From Bacteroidota bacterium (lineage in GTDB: Bacteria; Bacteroidota; Bacteroidia; Flavobacteriales_E; Vicingaceae), in assembly GCA_016183805.1 (NCBI GenBank), contig JACPDX010000054.1, positions 1 to 59,985 on the forward strand: 59,985 bases of DNA, written 5' to 3'. The notes beneath the pieces were generated by a model. It made no database searches and was not told the DNA's origin. It saw only the letters and a list, made by a program, of their open reading frames with translations. Numbering within the stretch: position 1 is the first letter of the stretch; every line of letters begins with the position of its first letter. This document shows positions 32,702 to 41,805 of the stretch, piece after piece. The position numbers and the translations under genes are program-made.

Positions 32702-34585
32702 ATGAATTATTTATCAGTAGAAGAAGTTACCAAATCATACGGAATACGAACGTTGTTTGACAAAATTACGTTTGGTATCGACAAAGGGCAAAAAGTAGCT
32801 TTTATCGCCAAAAATGGAACTGGTAAGTCAACCTTTTTAAAAATTTTGGCAGGGTTTGAAACACAAGATTCAGGTAATGTAGTTTTCCGAAAAGGAATCA
32901 AAGTAGGTTATTTACACCAAACTCCTCAATTTGTACCCGAACATACTATTTTTGAGACTATTTTCAAAGCTAATTCTCCTGAAATAAATGCCATAAGATT
33001 TTATGAGGAAGCATTGTTACATCCTGAAAACAATGAAAAAATGCAACTTGCATTTGACAAAATGGATGAATTAAAAGCCTGGGATTACGAAACAAGAATT
33101 AAACAAATTTTAGGTCAGTTAAACATTCATCACCTCGAACAAGTAGTTGGAGAGCTTTCAGGTGGGCAGCAAAAACGTATTGCTTTAGCACAAGTATTAA
33201 TTGAAGAACCCGATTTTATTATTCTCGATGAACCTACTAATCATCTGGATTTAGACATGATTGAATGGTTAGAAAATCATCTTTCGAAAGAAAATACTAC
33301 GCTGTTAATGGTAACTCACGACAGGTATTTTTTAGAACGGGTATGTAACGAAATTATTGAATTAGACAACGAAACACTTTACCGATACAAAGGTAATTAC
33401 AGTTACTTTCTAGAAAAAAAACAAGAACGAATAGAAATTTTTGAAGCCAATGTGGATAAGGCTCAAAATCTTTACAGAAAAGAGTTGGAATGGATGCGAA
33501 GAATGCCAAAGGCTAGAAGTACCAAAGCAAAATCGCGTGAAGATGCATTTTATGATACCGAAAAAACTGCCCATCAACGTTTAGATAAAACCAAAGTTGA
33601 TATTGCAGTAAATGTTACAAGATTAGGAAGCAAAATTTTAGAACTTCACCATTTAAAAAAATCATTTGGCGATTTAAAAATTTTAGATGATTTTAGTTAC
33701 GTTTTCAAGAAAAACGAACGCATCGGTATTGTCGGGAAAAACGGAGTAGGCAAAACCACTTTTTTAGACATTATTATGGGTTTACAAGAGGTGGATGCCG
33801 GAAAAGTAAGCGTTGGTGAAACGGTTGTTTATGGCTACTATACTCAGGGTGGAATAAACCTTAAAGAGGATAAAAAAGTAATTGAAATCATTAAAGATAT
33901 TGCTGAATTTATTCCGCTAACCAAAGGTAAAACAATGACTGCTGCTCAGTTGTTGGAGAAATTTTTGTTTACCCGCGACATGCACTACAATTTTGTGGAG
34001 AAATTGAGTGGTGGTGAAAAAAGAAGGCTGTATTTGTTGACTATTTTAATGAAAAACCCCAATTTTTTAATTTTAGATGAACCCACCAACGATTTAGACA
34101 TTGTAACGTTAAATGTGTTGGAAAATTTTTTAGAAGACTTTCAAGGGTGTTTAATTGTGGTAACCCACGATCGTTACTTTATGGATAAGTTGGTGGATCA
34201 TTTGTTTGTGTTTGAAGGTGATGCCAAAATAAAAGATTACACGGGTAGATATTCTGATTATCGATTGGAACTAAAAGAAAAAGAATCGTTAGAAAAACAA
34301 GCAGAAAAACAGGCTGAAAAATTGAGGAATGCTTTGCCTGAGGTTCAAACTACTGTGGTAGAAAAAACTAAAAATAAGCTCTCCTACAAAGAAAAATTTG
34401 AGTTGGAACAACTCGAAAAAGAACTGCCTAAGTTGGAAGAGCAGAAAAATCAATTAACTGAGCAGTTGAACTCGAACATTACCAACCACGAAGAGCTCAT
34501 AAAAGTAACTCAAAAGCTGGGTTATGTAACCAAACAACTCGATGAAAAAACAGATCGTTGGTTAATACTTTCGGAGATGAATTAA
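32702..34585 (+). CDS. ABC-F family ATPase (Uup-like)
   Basis: 627 residues with two ABC domains in one chain and no membrane part. Walker A motifs are AKNGTGKST (near 38) and GKNGVGKTT (near 348). Signatures are LSGGQQKR and LSGGEKRR, and both Walker B segments read IILDEPTNHLD or LILDEPTNDLD. An interdomain linker (about 230-300) is rich in Arg and Lys, and the C-terminus (about 530-627) is a coiled coil as in Uup. ABC-F proteins act on ribosomes or stalled translation; resistance-type members also exist, but nothing here marks one. It starts right after a heptad array. Confidence 0.9.
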   Translation: MNYLSVEEVTKSYGIRTLFDKITFGIDKGQKVAFIAKNGTGKSTFLKILAGFETQDSGNVVFRKGIKVGYLHQTPQFVPEHTIFETIFKANSPEINAIRFYEEALLHPENNEKMQLAFDKMDELKAWDYETRIKQILGQLNIHHLEQVVGELSGGQQKRIALAQVLIEEPDFIILDEPTNHLDLDMIEWLENHLSKENTTLLMVTHDRYFLERVCNEIIELDNETLYRYKGNYSYFLEKKQERIEIFEANVDKAQNLYRKELEWMRRMPKARSTKAKSREDAFYDTEKTAHQRLDKTKVDIAVNVTRLGSKILELHHLKKSFGDLKILDDFSYVFKKNERIGIVGKNGVGKTTFLDIIMGLQEVDAGKVSVGETVVYGYYTQGGINLKEDKKVIEIIKDIAEFIPLTKGKTMTAAQLLEKFLFTRDMHYNFVEKLSGGEKRRLYLLTILMKNPNFLILDEPTNDLDIVTLNVLENFLEDFQGCLIVVTHDRYFMDKLVDHLFVFEGDAKIKDYTGRYSDYRLELKEKESLEKQAEKQAEKLRNALPEVQTTVVEKTKNKLSYKEKFELEQLEKELPKLEEQKNQLTEQLNSNITNHEELIKVTQKLGYVTKQLDEKTDRWLILSEMN

Positions 34586-34600
34586 TCCAAATTTTCTTAT

Positions 34601-34619
34601 CAAAAAACAATCTTTTTTG
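34601..34619 (+). terminator. Possible terminator after the ABC-F gene
   Basis: CAAAAAA and TTTTTTG flank a five-base loop, 15 nt after the stop codon, and are followed by more T residues. The stem is almost all A-T, so it is weak. Confidence 0.45.
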
Positions 34620-34720
34620 TTGTTTTTACCACAAGCTATACTATGTTAAGCTTGCGGCAGCAAAGGGGCATATTTGAATAATTTATTGCATAAGTTTATT
34701 TTTTTCCATCAATCTTACCT

Positions 34721-36547
34721 TTAACTATTTGCCACTTTTTTCAGAGAATCAATTATTTCACTAAAATTATTAAACCGGTCTTTCTTTAATTTCATAATGA
34801 TTAATCGTCTAAAATCTTTGACGAGATTTGGTAAGGACAATAATGTTTTTTCAATAGATTTCTTATTGTATATTCCACTATGTTCTACAAAATTTCTCTG
34901 TTCGTATGTTTCAGTGAGGAGATTAAGATAAAAATTATACGCAAGTTTAGTTTTTTCCTCGTTGGTGGTAGCTACAAACCATTCCATTTCCTTGGTTATG
35001 TAAGGATGACTAATTACTTCCTTTAATCTTTTGAAATTTATATTGTCAATTAGTTTGGGCTGCAATAAATTTCTTAACTCGTCATCTGTAATATTTAGAA
35101 AGGCGTTTCTGCCGCTTTTATCTTGTATTGATTTAATAGGTCTAAAATATGCTGTATTTAAAACTTGTCCAGCTAAATTAAAATGATTAATTGCAAGAGT
35201 TGAAATAACATTTTGGCTTAATATTTTACTGACAGTCTTTTTAATGGCATCGCTATTATAATTCTCCGCCTCAAAAAATGATTCAATATACCGCCAATAA
35301 TTCACTACCTTAATTTCTTTCAAATCAGAATTTAGAGTTTGGAAGTAGATGGAGTCAAGTTTCAAAAACCTTTCTATCAGATAATCATTGTCCCTATTCA
35401 GTATTTCATACGCATTATGTTCATCAAATTTTTTTGTATCTTCTGGATGGATTACTTTAGTAAAACCAGTATGCCTTACATTATTATCATCGTCTTTAAT
35501 AATAAAATCGTCCACTTCTATGCTTGCTTCTTTTTCCAATGTCACATTAAGATAATTTAGTGCATTACTAATTTTTAGAATTGCATTGGTTTTTCCTACT
35601 TCATCGTTGTTCTCTTTAATTGTAACTTGTGCAAACAACTTTCCTTTTCCGTTAAAAAACTCTCTATATTCTTTTCGGGTATTTCCTCTTTTTACATACT
35701 TTTTTCTGAACTGATTTGAAAATATAACTCCGTCATAATTTAGAGATACTGGTTTGAAGGAATTAACATTGGACAAGCGAAATAAATAGGTTTTATCCTT
35801 TAAAGAATTTTTAAAGAGGTTGTAAATTCCCTCAAACTGTTGTTTCAAAGACCTATTTTTCAGGAAGTTATTTACTGCATTATAAAATACATCAGGTTCA
35901 TTTTGAGGATTATTTTTTATCTCCAGTAACGATTGAGGTAAAGGGGCATCAGTCCGAACTTTATTATTTTCAAACTCCACATCTTTTACAAGGATTTTAT
36001 CAAATAATTTTTGTAAATCTTTTTTTGGAAAGCCAGCAAAAATAAATTCACTAACTATTATAGGAGTGTAGTATTGAAAAATATTAATGTGATTATGTTT
36101 ATCTAACGGATGCTTACAAAGTATTGCGGAAATAAGATTATTAAGTGCATTTTCAAATAATGAGGCATCTAATTTTTTAATAAACGTTTCAATTTCACTT
36201 TTTAACTCATTTCTTTTGACAGAATTTTTAAAATCACTAAAAACATTTTGTTTTAGCATATTGATTTTTTTCCAATCATCGGAGTAATATTCATTAATTA
36301 GCCAATCTTTTTTGGTCAGGTAAACATTCTTGAAATAGTGTTTAATGTATTGTTGAGAATGTTGAGAAAAATTATCAAGCTGAAATTTAATTTTTTCTAA
36401 AAGGGATTTATGATTTTCTAATTCTTGAAACTTTGGTCTTCCATAATTGATAAGGGTAAAATCAAAAATATCAGCAAAGAAATTTACTTTATCTGAAACA
36501 TTTTTATCAGGGTGTGTTATTTGATGTTTAAAATGATAAATTGTCAT
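34721..36547 (-). CDS. HEPN-motif protein partnered with a type IIG restriction enzyme
   Basis: 608 residues; I do not recognise the N-terminal 400. The C-terminal 180 are helical and resemble Apea-like HEPN domains: a first part NYWRYIESFFEAENY and a second with YEQRNFVEHSG. R551 and H556 form the R-x4-H motif typical of HEPN ribonucleases, with the usual polar Asn after the Arg. The middle (about 240-420) is beta-rich and may be a sensor. The start overlaps the stop of the restriction-methylation gene as ATGA, so translation is coupled. I infer a defence RNase or toxin whose activity depends on the partner. The HEPN call rests on motif and helix pattern only. Confidence 0.6.
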   Translation of the reverse strand: MTIYHFKHQITHPDKNVSDKVNFFADIFDFTLINYGRPKFQELENHKSLLEKIKFQLDNFSQHSQQYIKHYFKNVYLTKKDWLINEYYSDDWKKINMLKQNVFSDFKNSVKRNELKSEIETFIKKLDASLFENALNNLISAILCKHPLDKHNHINIFQYYTPIIVSEFIFAGFPKKDLQKLFDKILVKDVEFENNKVRTDAPLPQSLLEIKNNPQNEPDVFYNAVNNFLKNRSLKQQFEGIYNLFKNSLKDKTYLFRLSNVNSFKPVSLNYDGVIFSNQFRKKYVKRGNTRKEYREFFNGKGKLFAQVTIKENNDEVGKTNAILKISNALNYLNVTLEKEASIEVDDFIIKDDDNNVRHTGFTKVIHPEDTKKFDEHNAYEILNRDNDYLIERFLKLDSIYFQTLNSDLKEIKVVNYWRYIESFFEAENYNSDAIKKTVSKILSQNVISTLAINHFNLAGQVLNTAYFRPIKSIQDKSGRNAFLNITDDELRNLLQPKLIDNINFKRLKEVISHPYITKEMEWFVATTNEEKTKLAYNFYLNLLTETYEQRNFVEHSGIYNKKSIEKTLLSLPNLVKDFRRLIIMKLKKDRFNNFSEIIDSLKKVANS

Positions 36548-39500
36548 TTTTCCTTCACAATTTTAATTTCATCATCTGTTAAATCATATAGCTTATAAAC
36601 TAATTCGTCTATTTTCTTTTCCTGTTCGATGCTATCTTTGCCTTGTTGTTTAAGTGAAATGATTTTGTCAGATAGTTTAATGATATTTAATTGCTGATTG
36701 GATGATACGGTTGGTAATGGAAATGTTTTAATATCCTCAACAAGAATTTTTGGAAATGCACCCTTTGTTGCTTTTGGAGAAGAATTGAAATGATAAAAAG
36801 TAGCAAGTTTGGAATTTAAAATTGCTAACAGAGTTTTTAATTCAAAGCCTCCTTTTTTGTTTTTAAGAATATTAATTATTGCAGGGTCGTTATAACCTTC
36901 TTCATCTGTATATCCAGCAAATATTTTTGGATTTGTGATTTCTCTTACTAAAATTCTTTCTCCTTTGAAATATTTAGGATCTCTGGGATTGGCAATGCCG
37001 TCAGAATAATTAATATATTCTTTACCATTCCATTTTACTGAATAAGGAGTGATATCTTCACCCCAAAGCCATTTTTTCCAACCCGCTTGTTTTGTAGTTG
37101 AATGGAAAATTCTATTTTTTATAGTAAATTCATCTTGTCCTTGATACTTATCATAAGCGATTAAGCCTTGACTAAATTCGGGAAAATAGTTTTCTAAGGA
37201 CTTTTTATTTGATTTAATTTTGGAAACCAACTGCAAAACATCAGAGCTAAGTTTAAACACAAGTGCCCAATTTTGATTATTTTCAAGTAATATTGTTTTT
37301 GTTGTTTTATTTTGCTTTCTCTCTTTAAGTTCATCAAACGAAGAAACATTTGCTGTTGGACGATAATAAACTATATCATCAGATTTTTTATTAATGAATT
37401 GGGTGATTATACACCTAACAGTAGCCGAGCCTTCAAAAACATTAAAATCCGTGCAATCCAATATTTCTTGAATTTGCCAATTTTGAAAAAGATTTTCTCG
37501 GTAATTTTTTGCAAAAACATTGAACAAAATAGTATTAGGAATAATGTAAGTTTTTATTCCATTTGGTTTCAAAAGGGACTTTGAAAGATTTATAAAAAAG
37601 TAATAAATCTCATAATCTGGAACTTTCGATAATTTATTTACTATAGCTTCACGTAGGTTATCTTTTAAAGAAACACCATAAGGGGGATTGCCTATAATCA
37701 AATCGAAACCGCCAAATTCACCTTTGTTATTAAGCACTTCTGGAAATTCAAAACGCCATTCAAAAGCATTTTTATAGATTACACTATTATTAATATCGTC
37801 AATAATCTTTTTCTGAGCTGCAACTTGTTCTTCTAAAGATTTCCTGTCCTTTTTCTGTGCAGCAGATAAGTTTGATGAAAATAATTTGTTTGAGAAATAT
37901 TTATTGAATAATTCCTCGCTTAATTTATCCAGTTTCTTTTGCTCTTTGCTTTCTCTTCCAACATAAGTTTTAAAATCTGCTTTAATGCTATCAATAATTT
38001 TTTGCAATCCTCTTTTTACATCACGATTTTTCTCGTTTTTGTAGTCATTCACAAAACCTCTGTATGCTTTTATGTTATATTTAATACTTTTCAGAGCTTT
38101 ACTCAAATCGGCATCTATAGCAAAACGGCTCAACAAACTGTTACCGCATTTTATGTTGATGTCAATGTTTGGAAGTGTTTCAAGTTCATTGTATTCCGTT
38201 TCTTTGTAGTAAGCATTTTTTAAAAGCTCAATCCACAAACGCAAACGGCATATAAGAACCGATTTTGAGTTGATGTCAACACCAAACAAACAGTTCTCAA
38301 TAATAGTTTGCTTTTGATGAAACAGTGTTTTTTGTAAACGTTGAACTTCTCTGCTTATTGGTTTGCCGTTTTGCAGTTTGTATTCAACAGGGTTTCCTTG
38401 TTGGTCTGTAATTATCAGTTCATCATTTACGATTTCAATTTCATAACCGTTTAGGTTATTACCTTTTTCGTCTGCTAAAATTCCTAACTCTGCTTTAATA
38501 GCAATAATTTCATTAAGGGCTGAAACTAAAAAGTGTCCTGAACCTACGGCAGGGTCACAAATGTGTAGTGAGTTGATGATTTCATTTGCCTTTAAAACTT
38601 CTTCTGTTTTGAAAAGCCGTGAAGTATAGTTTTTAATATCGTCAAACTTGTCAAACAGTTTTTTGTCTTTGTCGGCTAAAACTTCGTTGAACTTTTCTAC
38701 AACTGCCAATCGGATTGATTGACGACACATATACATTGTGATAAATGCAGGTGTGAAAATAGAACCGTCACGGTAGCCATTTATTTTTTCAAATACTTTA
38801 CCAAGCACAGAAGCATTTATTAGTTGCTTGTTGTCTTTCTGCCAATCTTCTGTTCCCTCACTTGCAAAATCGTAAGCATCTAAAAACTGAAACAAATAAT
38901 CCAAAGAAGGCAGCGAAGCTGCCTTCTTTTTGATTTCTTTTAAAATGGATGTATTTATCAGTTCAAGTTGTCCATCATTTTCAAGCGAATTGATTTTGAT
39001 GGTTTGGTCTTCCAGTTCGCTGATTTCAAAGAGAGAACTATTCAAATAAGGAACACGGCTATACTTTGATTTTATAGCGTCCGTTCTGTCGGGAATATTT
39101 ACAGCTAAAACTTTGTGAAAGAGTTTAAAAAGTTCGTCAAAGTCGTGAATAGTTTCTGAATTCAAGAAACGGTAATCATTGTTCCCTTGATGGTAGGAAA
39201 TGAGTTGTCCTTCCAACAATTTCAAAAACAAAATTCTATTTATCCAAGTGATACAAAGTTCAAGAGCAATGTTGAAAGTTTGTTCCTCTTTGTTGTCTCC
39301 ATAAACTTTGATGTCGAGAATGCGGTGAAAAGTATCTTCGGTTTTTAATGCTTCTATGGTTAGTTCAATTAGCGAAGCGAAATTTTTATTTTCTTTTTTT
39401 CGTCTAATTACATTTTTAGCTCCTTCTTTTGCTTCTTCGAGTCCGATGATGTGAAGCAACTCTTTGTAAAATTTTTCATTTAGCGTGTTGCTGTCGTTTG

Positions 39501-40224
39501 GTGTTACTATTTTTAAAAGATGCTGAGGCGAAAGAATTTTATAAAGTGCAACAAGTTCTTTGTCGTCATCAGTTTTGGTGTTGCGTAGAATTTTATCGTA
39601 AACTCTGATGTCAAAATATGTGCAAGGAATTTCAATCTCAATTTTGGAAACGATTTTTGCAATTTCTTCATAAAACCAAGGATTATCTTTCTTGTCGCTT
39701 ACTTTGGTTTCGTAAAGTTTCCGTATTTGTGTGTTTCGGTAAATATGTTTGTCAAAATAGTTTGCATCAATAATGAACCATTGGTTGATGTCGGTTACAA
39801 CAAGTTGTTTTAGCTGAATATTTTCTTTTGAGGTTCGCTCGGTCAGATAATAAAGTATGAGTTCGTGCAATGCTTTTTTATTAGCATTGTCAGCTGAAAC
39901 CATTTCATTTTTATTGGAAGGTCGTTTAGCTTCAATAATTACAGCTACATCAGTGTCGGTTGACTTACCAATGTGAATTACCAAGTCCTTTTTGTCTTTG
40001 GTATTTATGGCGTTGCTGTCAATGTAATAAGTGTCACGAAGGAAGTCACGGAGATTGTTTTTCAAGTGTTCTTCGCTTTCGTCTTTGGGTTGCTTTTCAA
40101 TAACACTAATTTTGTCAAGCAGAGTAATTAAGTTGTTTTTAAACTTATCCCTTTCGCTTTCCGAAGGTCGTTGCTTCAAGAATGCTTTAAGTGCTTTTTT
40201 CGGTGATTGTGTTATTAATTTCAT
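36544..40224 (-). CDS. Type IIG restriction-modification enzyme (Eco57I/TaqI-like)
   Basis: 1226 residues from the ATG at 40224, next to an open TTG at 40227. The N-terminus has a PD-(D/E)xK nuclease pattern, TDVAVIIEAKRPS, with E99 and K101. A helical connector leads to an adenine-specific methyltransferase core: motif I DPAVGSGHF near 558 and motif IV NPPYGV near 846. The C-terminus resembles a TaqI-type recognition domain (LLAILNSKLATFYH, FPLPTVS). One chain therefore both cuts and N6-methylates DNA at a site I cannot predict. The minus strand reads TATATTTG directly against the ATG. The HEPN gene follows with an ATGA overlap. Confidence 0.85.
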   Translation of the reverse strand: MKLITQSPKKALKAFLKQRPSESERDKFKNNLITLLDKISVIEKQPKDESEEHLKNNLRDFLRDTYYIDSNAINTKDKKDLVIHIGKSTDTDVAVIIEAKRPSNKNEMVSADNANKKALHELILYYLTERTSKENIQLKQLVVTDINQWFIIDANYFDKHIYRNTQIRKLYETKVSDKKDNPWFYEEIAKIVSKIEIEIPCTYFDIRVYDKILRNTKTDDDKELVALYKILSPQHLLKIVTPNDSNTLNEKFYKELLHIIGLEEAKEGAKNVIRRKKENKNFASLIELTIEALKTEDTFHRILDIKVYGDNKEEQTFNIALELCITWINRILFLKLLEGQLISYHQGNNDYRFLNSETIHDFDELFKLFHKVLAVNIPDRTDAIKSKYSRVPYLNSSLFEISELEDQTIKINSLENDGQLELINTSILKEIKKKAASLPSLDYLFQFLDAYDFASEGTEDWQKDNKQLINASVLGKVFEKINGYRDGSIFTPAFITMYMCRQSIRLAVVEKFNEVLADKDKKLFDKFDDIKNYTSRLFKTEEVLKANEIINSLHICDPAVGSGHFLVSALNEIIAIKAELGILADEKGNNLNGYEIEIVNDELIITDQQGNPVEYKLQNGKPISREVQRLQKTLFHQKQTIIENCLFGVDINSKSVLICRLRLWIELLKNAYYKETEYNELETLPNIDINIKCGNSLLSRFAIDADLSKALKSIKYNIKAYRGFVNDYKNEKNRDVKRGLQKIIDSIKADFKTYVGRESKEQKKLDKLSEELFNKYFSNKLFSSNLSAAQKKDRKSLEEQVAAQKKIIDDINNSVIYKNAFEWRFEFPEVLNNKGEFGGFDLIIGNPPYGVSLKDNLREAIVNKLSKVPDYEIYYFFINLSKSLLKPNGIKTYIIPNTILFNVFAKNYRENLFQNWQIQEILDCTDFNVFEGSATVRCIITQFINKKSDDIVYYRPTANVSSFDELKERKQNKTTKTILLENNQNWALVFKLSSDVLQLVSKIKSNKKSLENYFPEFSQGLIAYDKYQGQDEFTIKNRIFHSTTKQAGWKKWLWGEDITPYSVKWNGKEYINYSDGIANPRDPKYFKGERILVREITNPKIFAGYTDEEGYNDPAIINILKNKKGGFELKTLLAILNSKLATFYHFNSSPKATKGAFPKILVEDIKTFPLPTVSSNQQLNIIKLSDKIISLKQQGKDSIEQEKKIDELVYKLYDLTDDEIKIVKEK

Positions 40225-40402
40225 CAAATATATAAGTCAATTTTTAAAGTCGCTAAGTTACGTTTTTAACCTTCGTTTTCGTCAAAGTTGTCGTCAAGTT
40301 TTCCAATGTTCGCCAGTCGGGTGGTGGGTGCGGTTGGTAAATTTGGCTCTTTTGGTTTTGCGTTGGGTTGGTTTGAGTCTCGGGCAAAACCAAATGTCCC
40401 CT

Positions 40403-40457
40403 GTAATCGCTAAGCTGAAGCGTTGGTATTTTAGCAAAGGGCTTAGTGATAAATTAC
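40403..40457. repeat. Inverted repeat upstream of the defence module
   Basis: GTAATCGCTAAGC (40403-40415) and GCTTAGTGATAAATTAC (40441-40457) pair with one mismatch and a three-base bulge. The adjoining 40296-40390 is G/T-rich on the plus strand, unlike its surroundings. It could be a leader hairpin or a remnant of the element that brought in the module. Confidence 0.45.
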
Positions 40458-40470
40458 CCAAACCCTTAAT

Positions 40471-41793
40471 TTAAGGAAAAGTAATACCACGATAATTGCC
40501 AACTATAGCAGGGCGAAGTGTTGAACCGAAACTGGCATTAATTACATTGATAAATTCGTTGGCTATCAGGGCATTTCCTCTGCTGTTGGTGTGTAAACCA
40601 TCTAACGAATAGGCACCACCTTCAATAAATACTGCTGTTAATGCAATACCATCGTAAGTTACCCCTGCATTTAGCTTTTCCATAAAAGCATACATATCTA
40701 CCACAGGATAACCGTAGGCGGCAGCAGCAGCATAAATTTGGGCATTTAATTGTTGTATGTGGTTTCGTGCAATAATTACTTCGTCTTTATCCAATACTTG
40801 CTGATGGGGTAGAGGGTTGGCTTGAGTTAATCCATCGCCTTTTGCAATTAAACTGGATGCAGAAAGTAATATTAAATCTTCAGGCACGGCTTTACGGATA
40901 ATAGTGGTATCGGCACCTTCTTTAATCCAGATGTCTTTTTTTACTTTTTCTAAGGTAACTGTTGTAAACAGCGGGCTTTTGGTAAAATCATGTATGTTTG
41001 CACAAACGCCTTGTGCCCCCATTTTTTGAAATGCTGCTAGAATGGTGTCGTATTTTTCTCTAAACTCTATAGGGTTGGTTTGCTCTGATGAACCACTCAC
41101 CGCATCACCACCACTTTTGGCCCAACTCATGGCATCGTTTACACCTAACCAATTGGTAAAAAAAGTTGCATTACTGCTTTTTACATGGTCGATGTATTCT
41201 ATACGATTGTTTATGTTACCAAAATTTAAAAATCGACCATAAGAGCTTATCGGCTGTCCACCAACACCATTCCATGCAAGCACACCTTGCGAAACGTGTG
41301 TAGTTCCTAAATAAGTATGATATTCTAAGGCTTGGGTAAGGTTTTTAGAAACTACGTTTCGAACATTTAAACCTCCCACACCTAAATTATTATAAGTTAC
41401 AGTGGTATCAGCCCAGTAGTTATAACTTGGGTCATAATGTATGGCTTCCGGGTCGTTATCAGTAATATCGTCATTATATGCTTTAATTACCTCAATTTTT
41501 TCATTTCTGTATGCCAGGTGCATATAGCCGGAACCGGTTCCCGAAACTAAAGGCTGAACAAACGGAGTTCCCATTTGCTTGGCAATAATGGCAGGAAATG
41601 AATTTTCCTGCTGACCATATTCGTTGTGTAAACCTCCGTCTTGCAGTCCTTGAGTATATGAATCGCCTACAGATACAAATTTTGAAAAATTGGCACTTCC
41701 GGTAGTGGTTTCAAATTCATCGAAATCTGTTTTTAAACAGGAATTTAAAAGGATGGCGGCAGCAAAAATCGAAAGGTATTTTAATGTTTGCAT
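40471..41793 (-). CDS. SGNH/GDSL-family hydrolase lipoprotein (copy 2)
   Basis: 440 residues. The lipoprotein signal ends NSC with cysteine at 19, followed by LKTDFDEFE, an acidic stretch suiting surface export. Block I of SGNH hydrolases is SVGDSYTQG (nucleophile Ser). The NWLGVNDAM segment gives block III Asn, and DGLHTNSRGNALIA gives the catalytic Asp-His of block V. Such enzymes cleave esters of lipids or sugars. It starts 12 nt after FadL and is a paralogue of the protein at 43973-45304. I infer that it releases fatty acids outside the cell for FadL to import. The substrate is not readable. Confidence 0.85.
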   Translation of the reverse strand: MQTLKYLSIFAAAILLNSCLKTDFDEFETTTGSANFSKFVSVGDSYTQGLQDGGLHNEYGQQENSFPAIIAKQMGTPFVQPLVSGTGSGYMHLAYRNEKIEVIKAYNDDITDNDPEAIHYDPSYNYWADTTVTYNNLGVGGLNVRNVVSKNLTQALEYHTYLGTTHVSQGVLAWNGVGGQPISSYGRFLNFGNINNRIEYIDHVKSSNATFFTNWLGVNDAMSWAKSGGDAVSGSSEQTNPIEFREKYDTILAAFQKMGAQGVCANIHDFTKSPLFTTVTLEKVKKDIWIKEGADTTIIRKAVPEDLILLSASSLIAKGDGLTQANPLPHQQVLDKDEVIIARNHIQQLNAQIYAAAAAYGYPVVDMYAFMEKLNAGVTYDGIALTAVFIEGGAYSLDGLHTNSRGNALIANEFINVINASFGSTLRPAIVGNYRGITFP

Positions 41794-41805
41794 AGAGAAA
41801 TGTAA

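Noticed and set aside
34721-40224. BREX or DISARM system
   Set aside because: The methyltransferase has some likeness to PglX, but no PglZ, BrxC, helicase or other core gene is nearby, and it has its own nuclease motif.
40031-40474. Open frame on the plus strand opposite the restriction gene start
   Set aside because: Most of it is antisense to a well-supported coding sequence, and the translation has no recognisable pattern.
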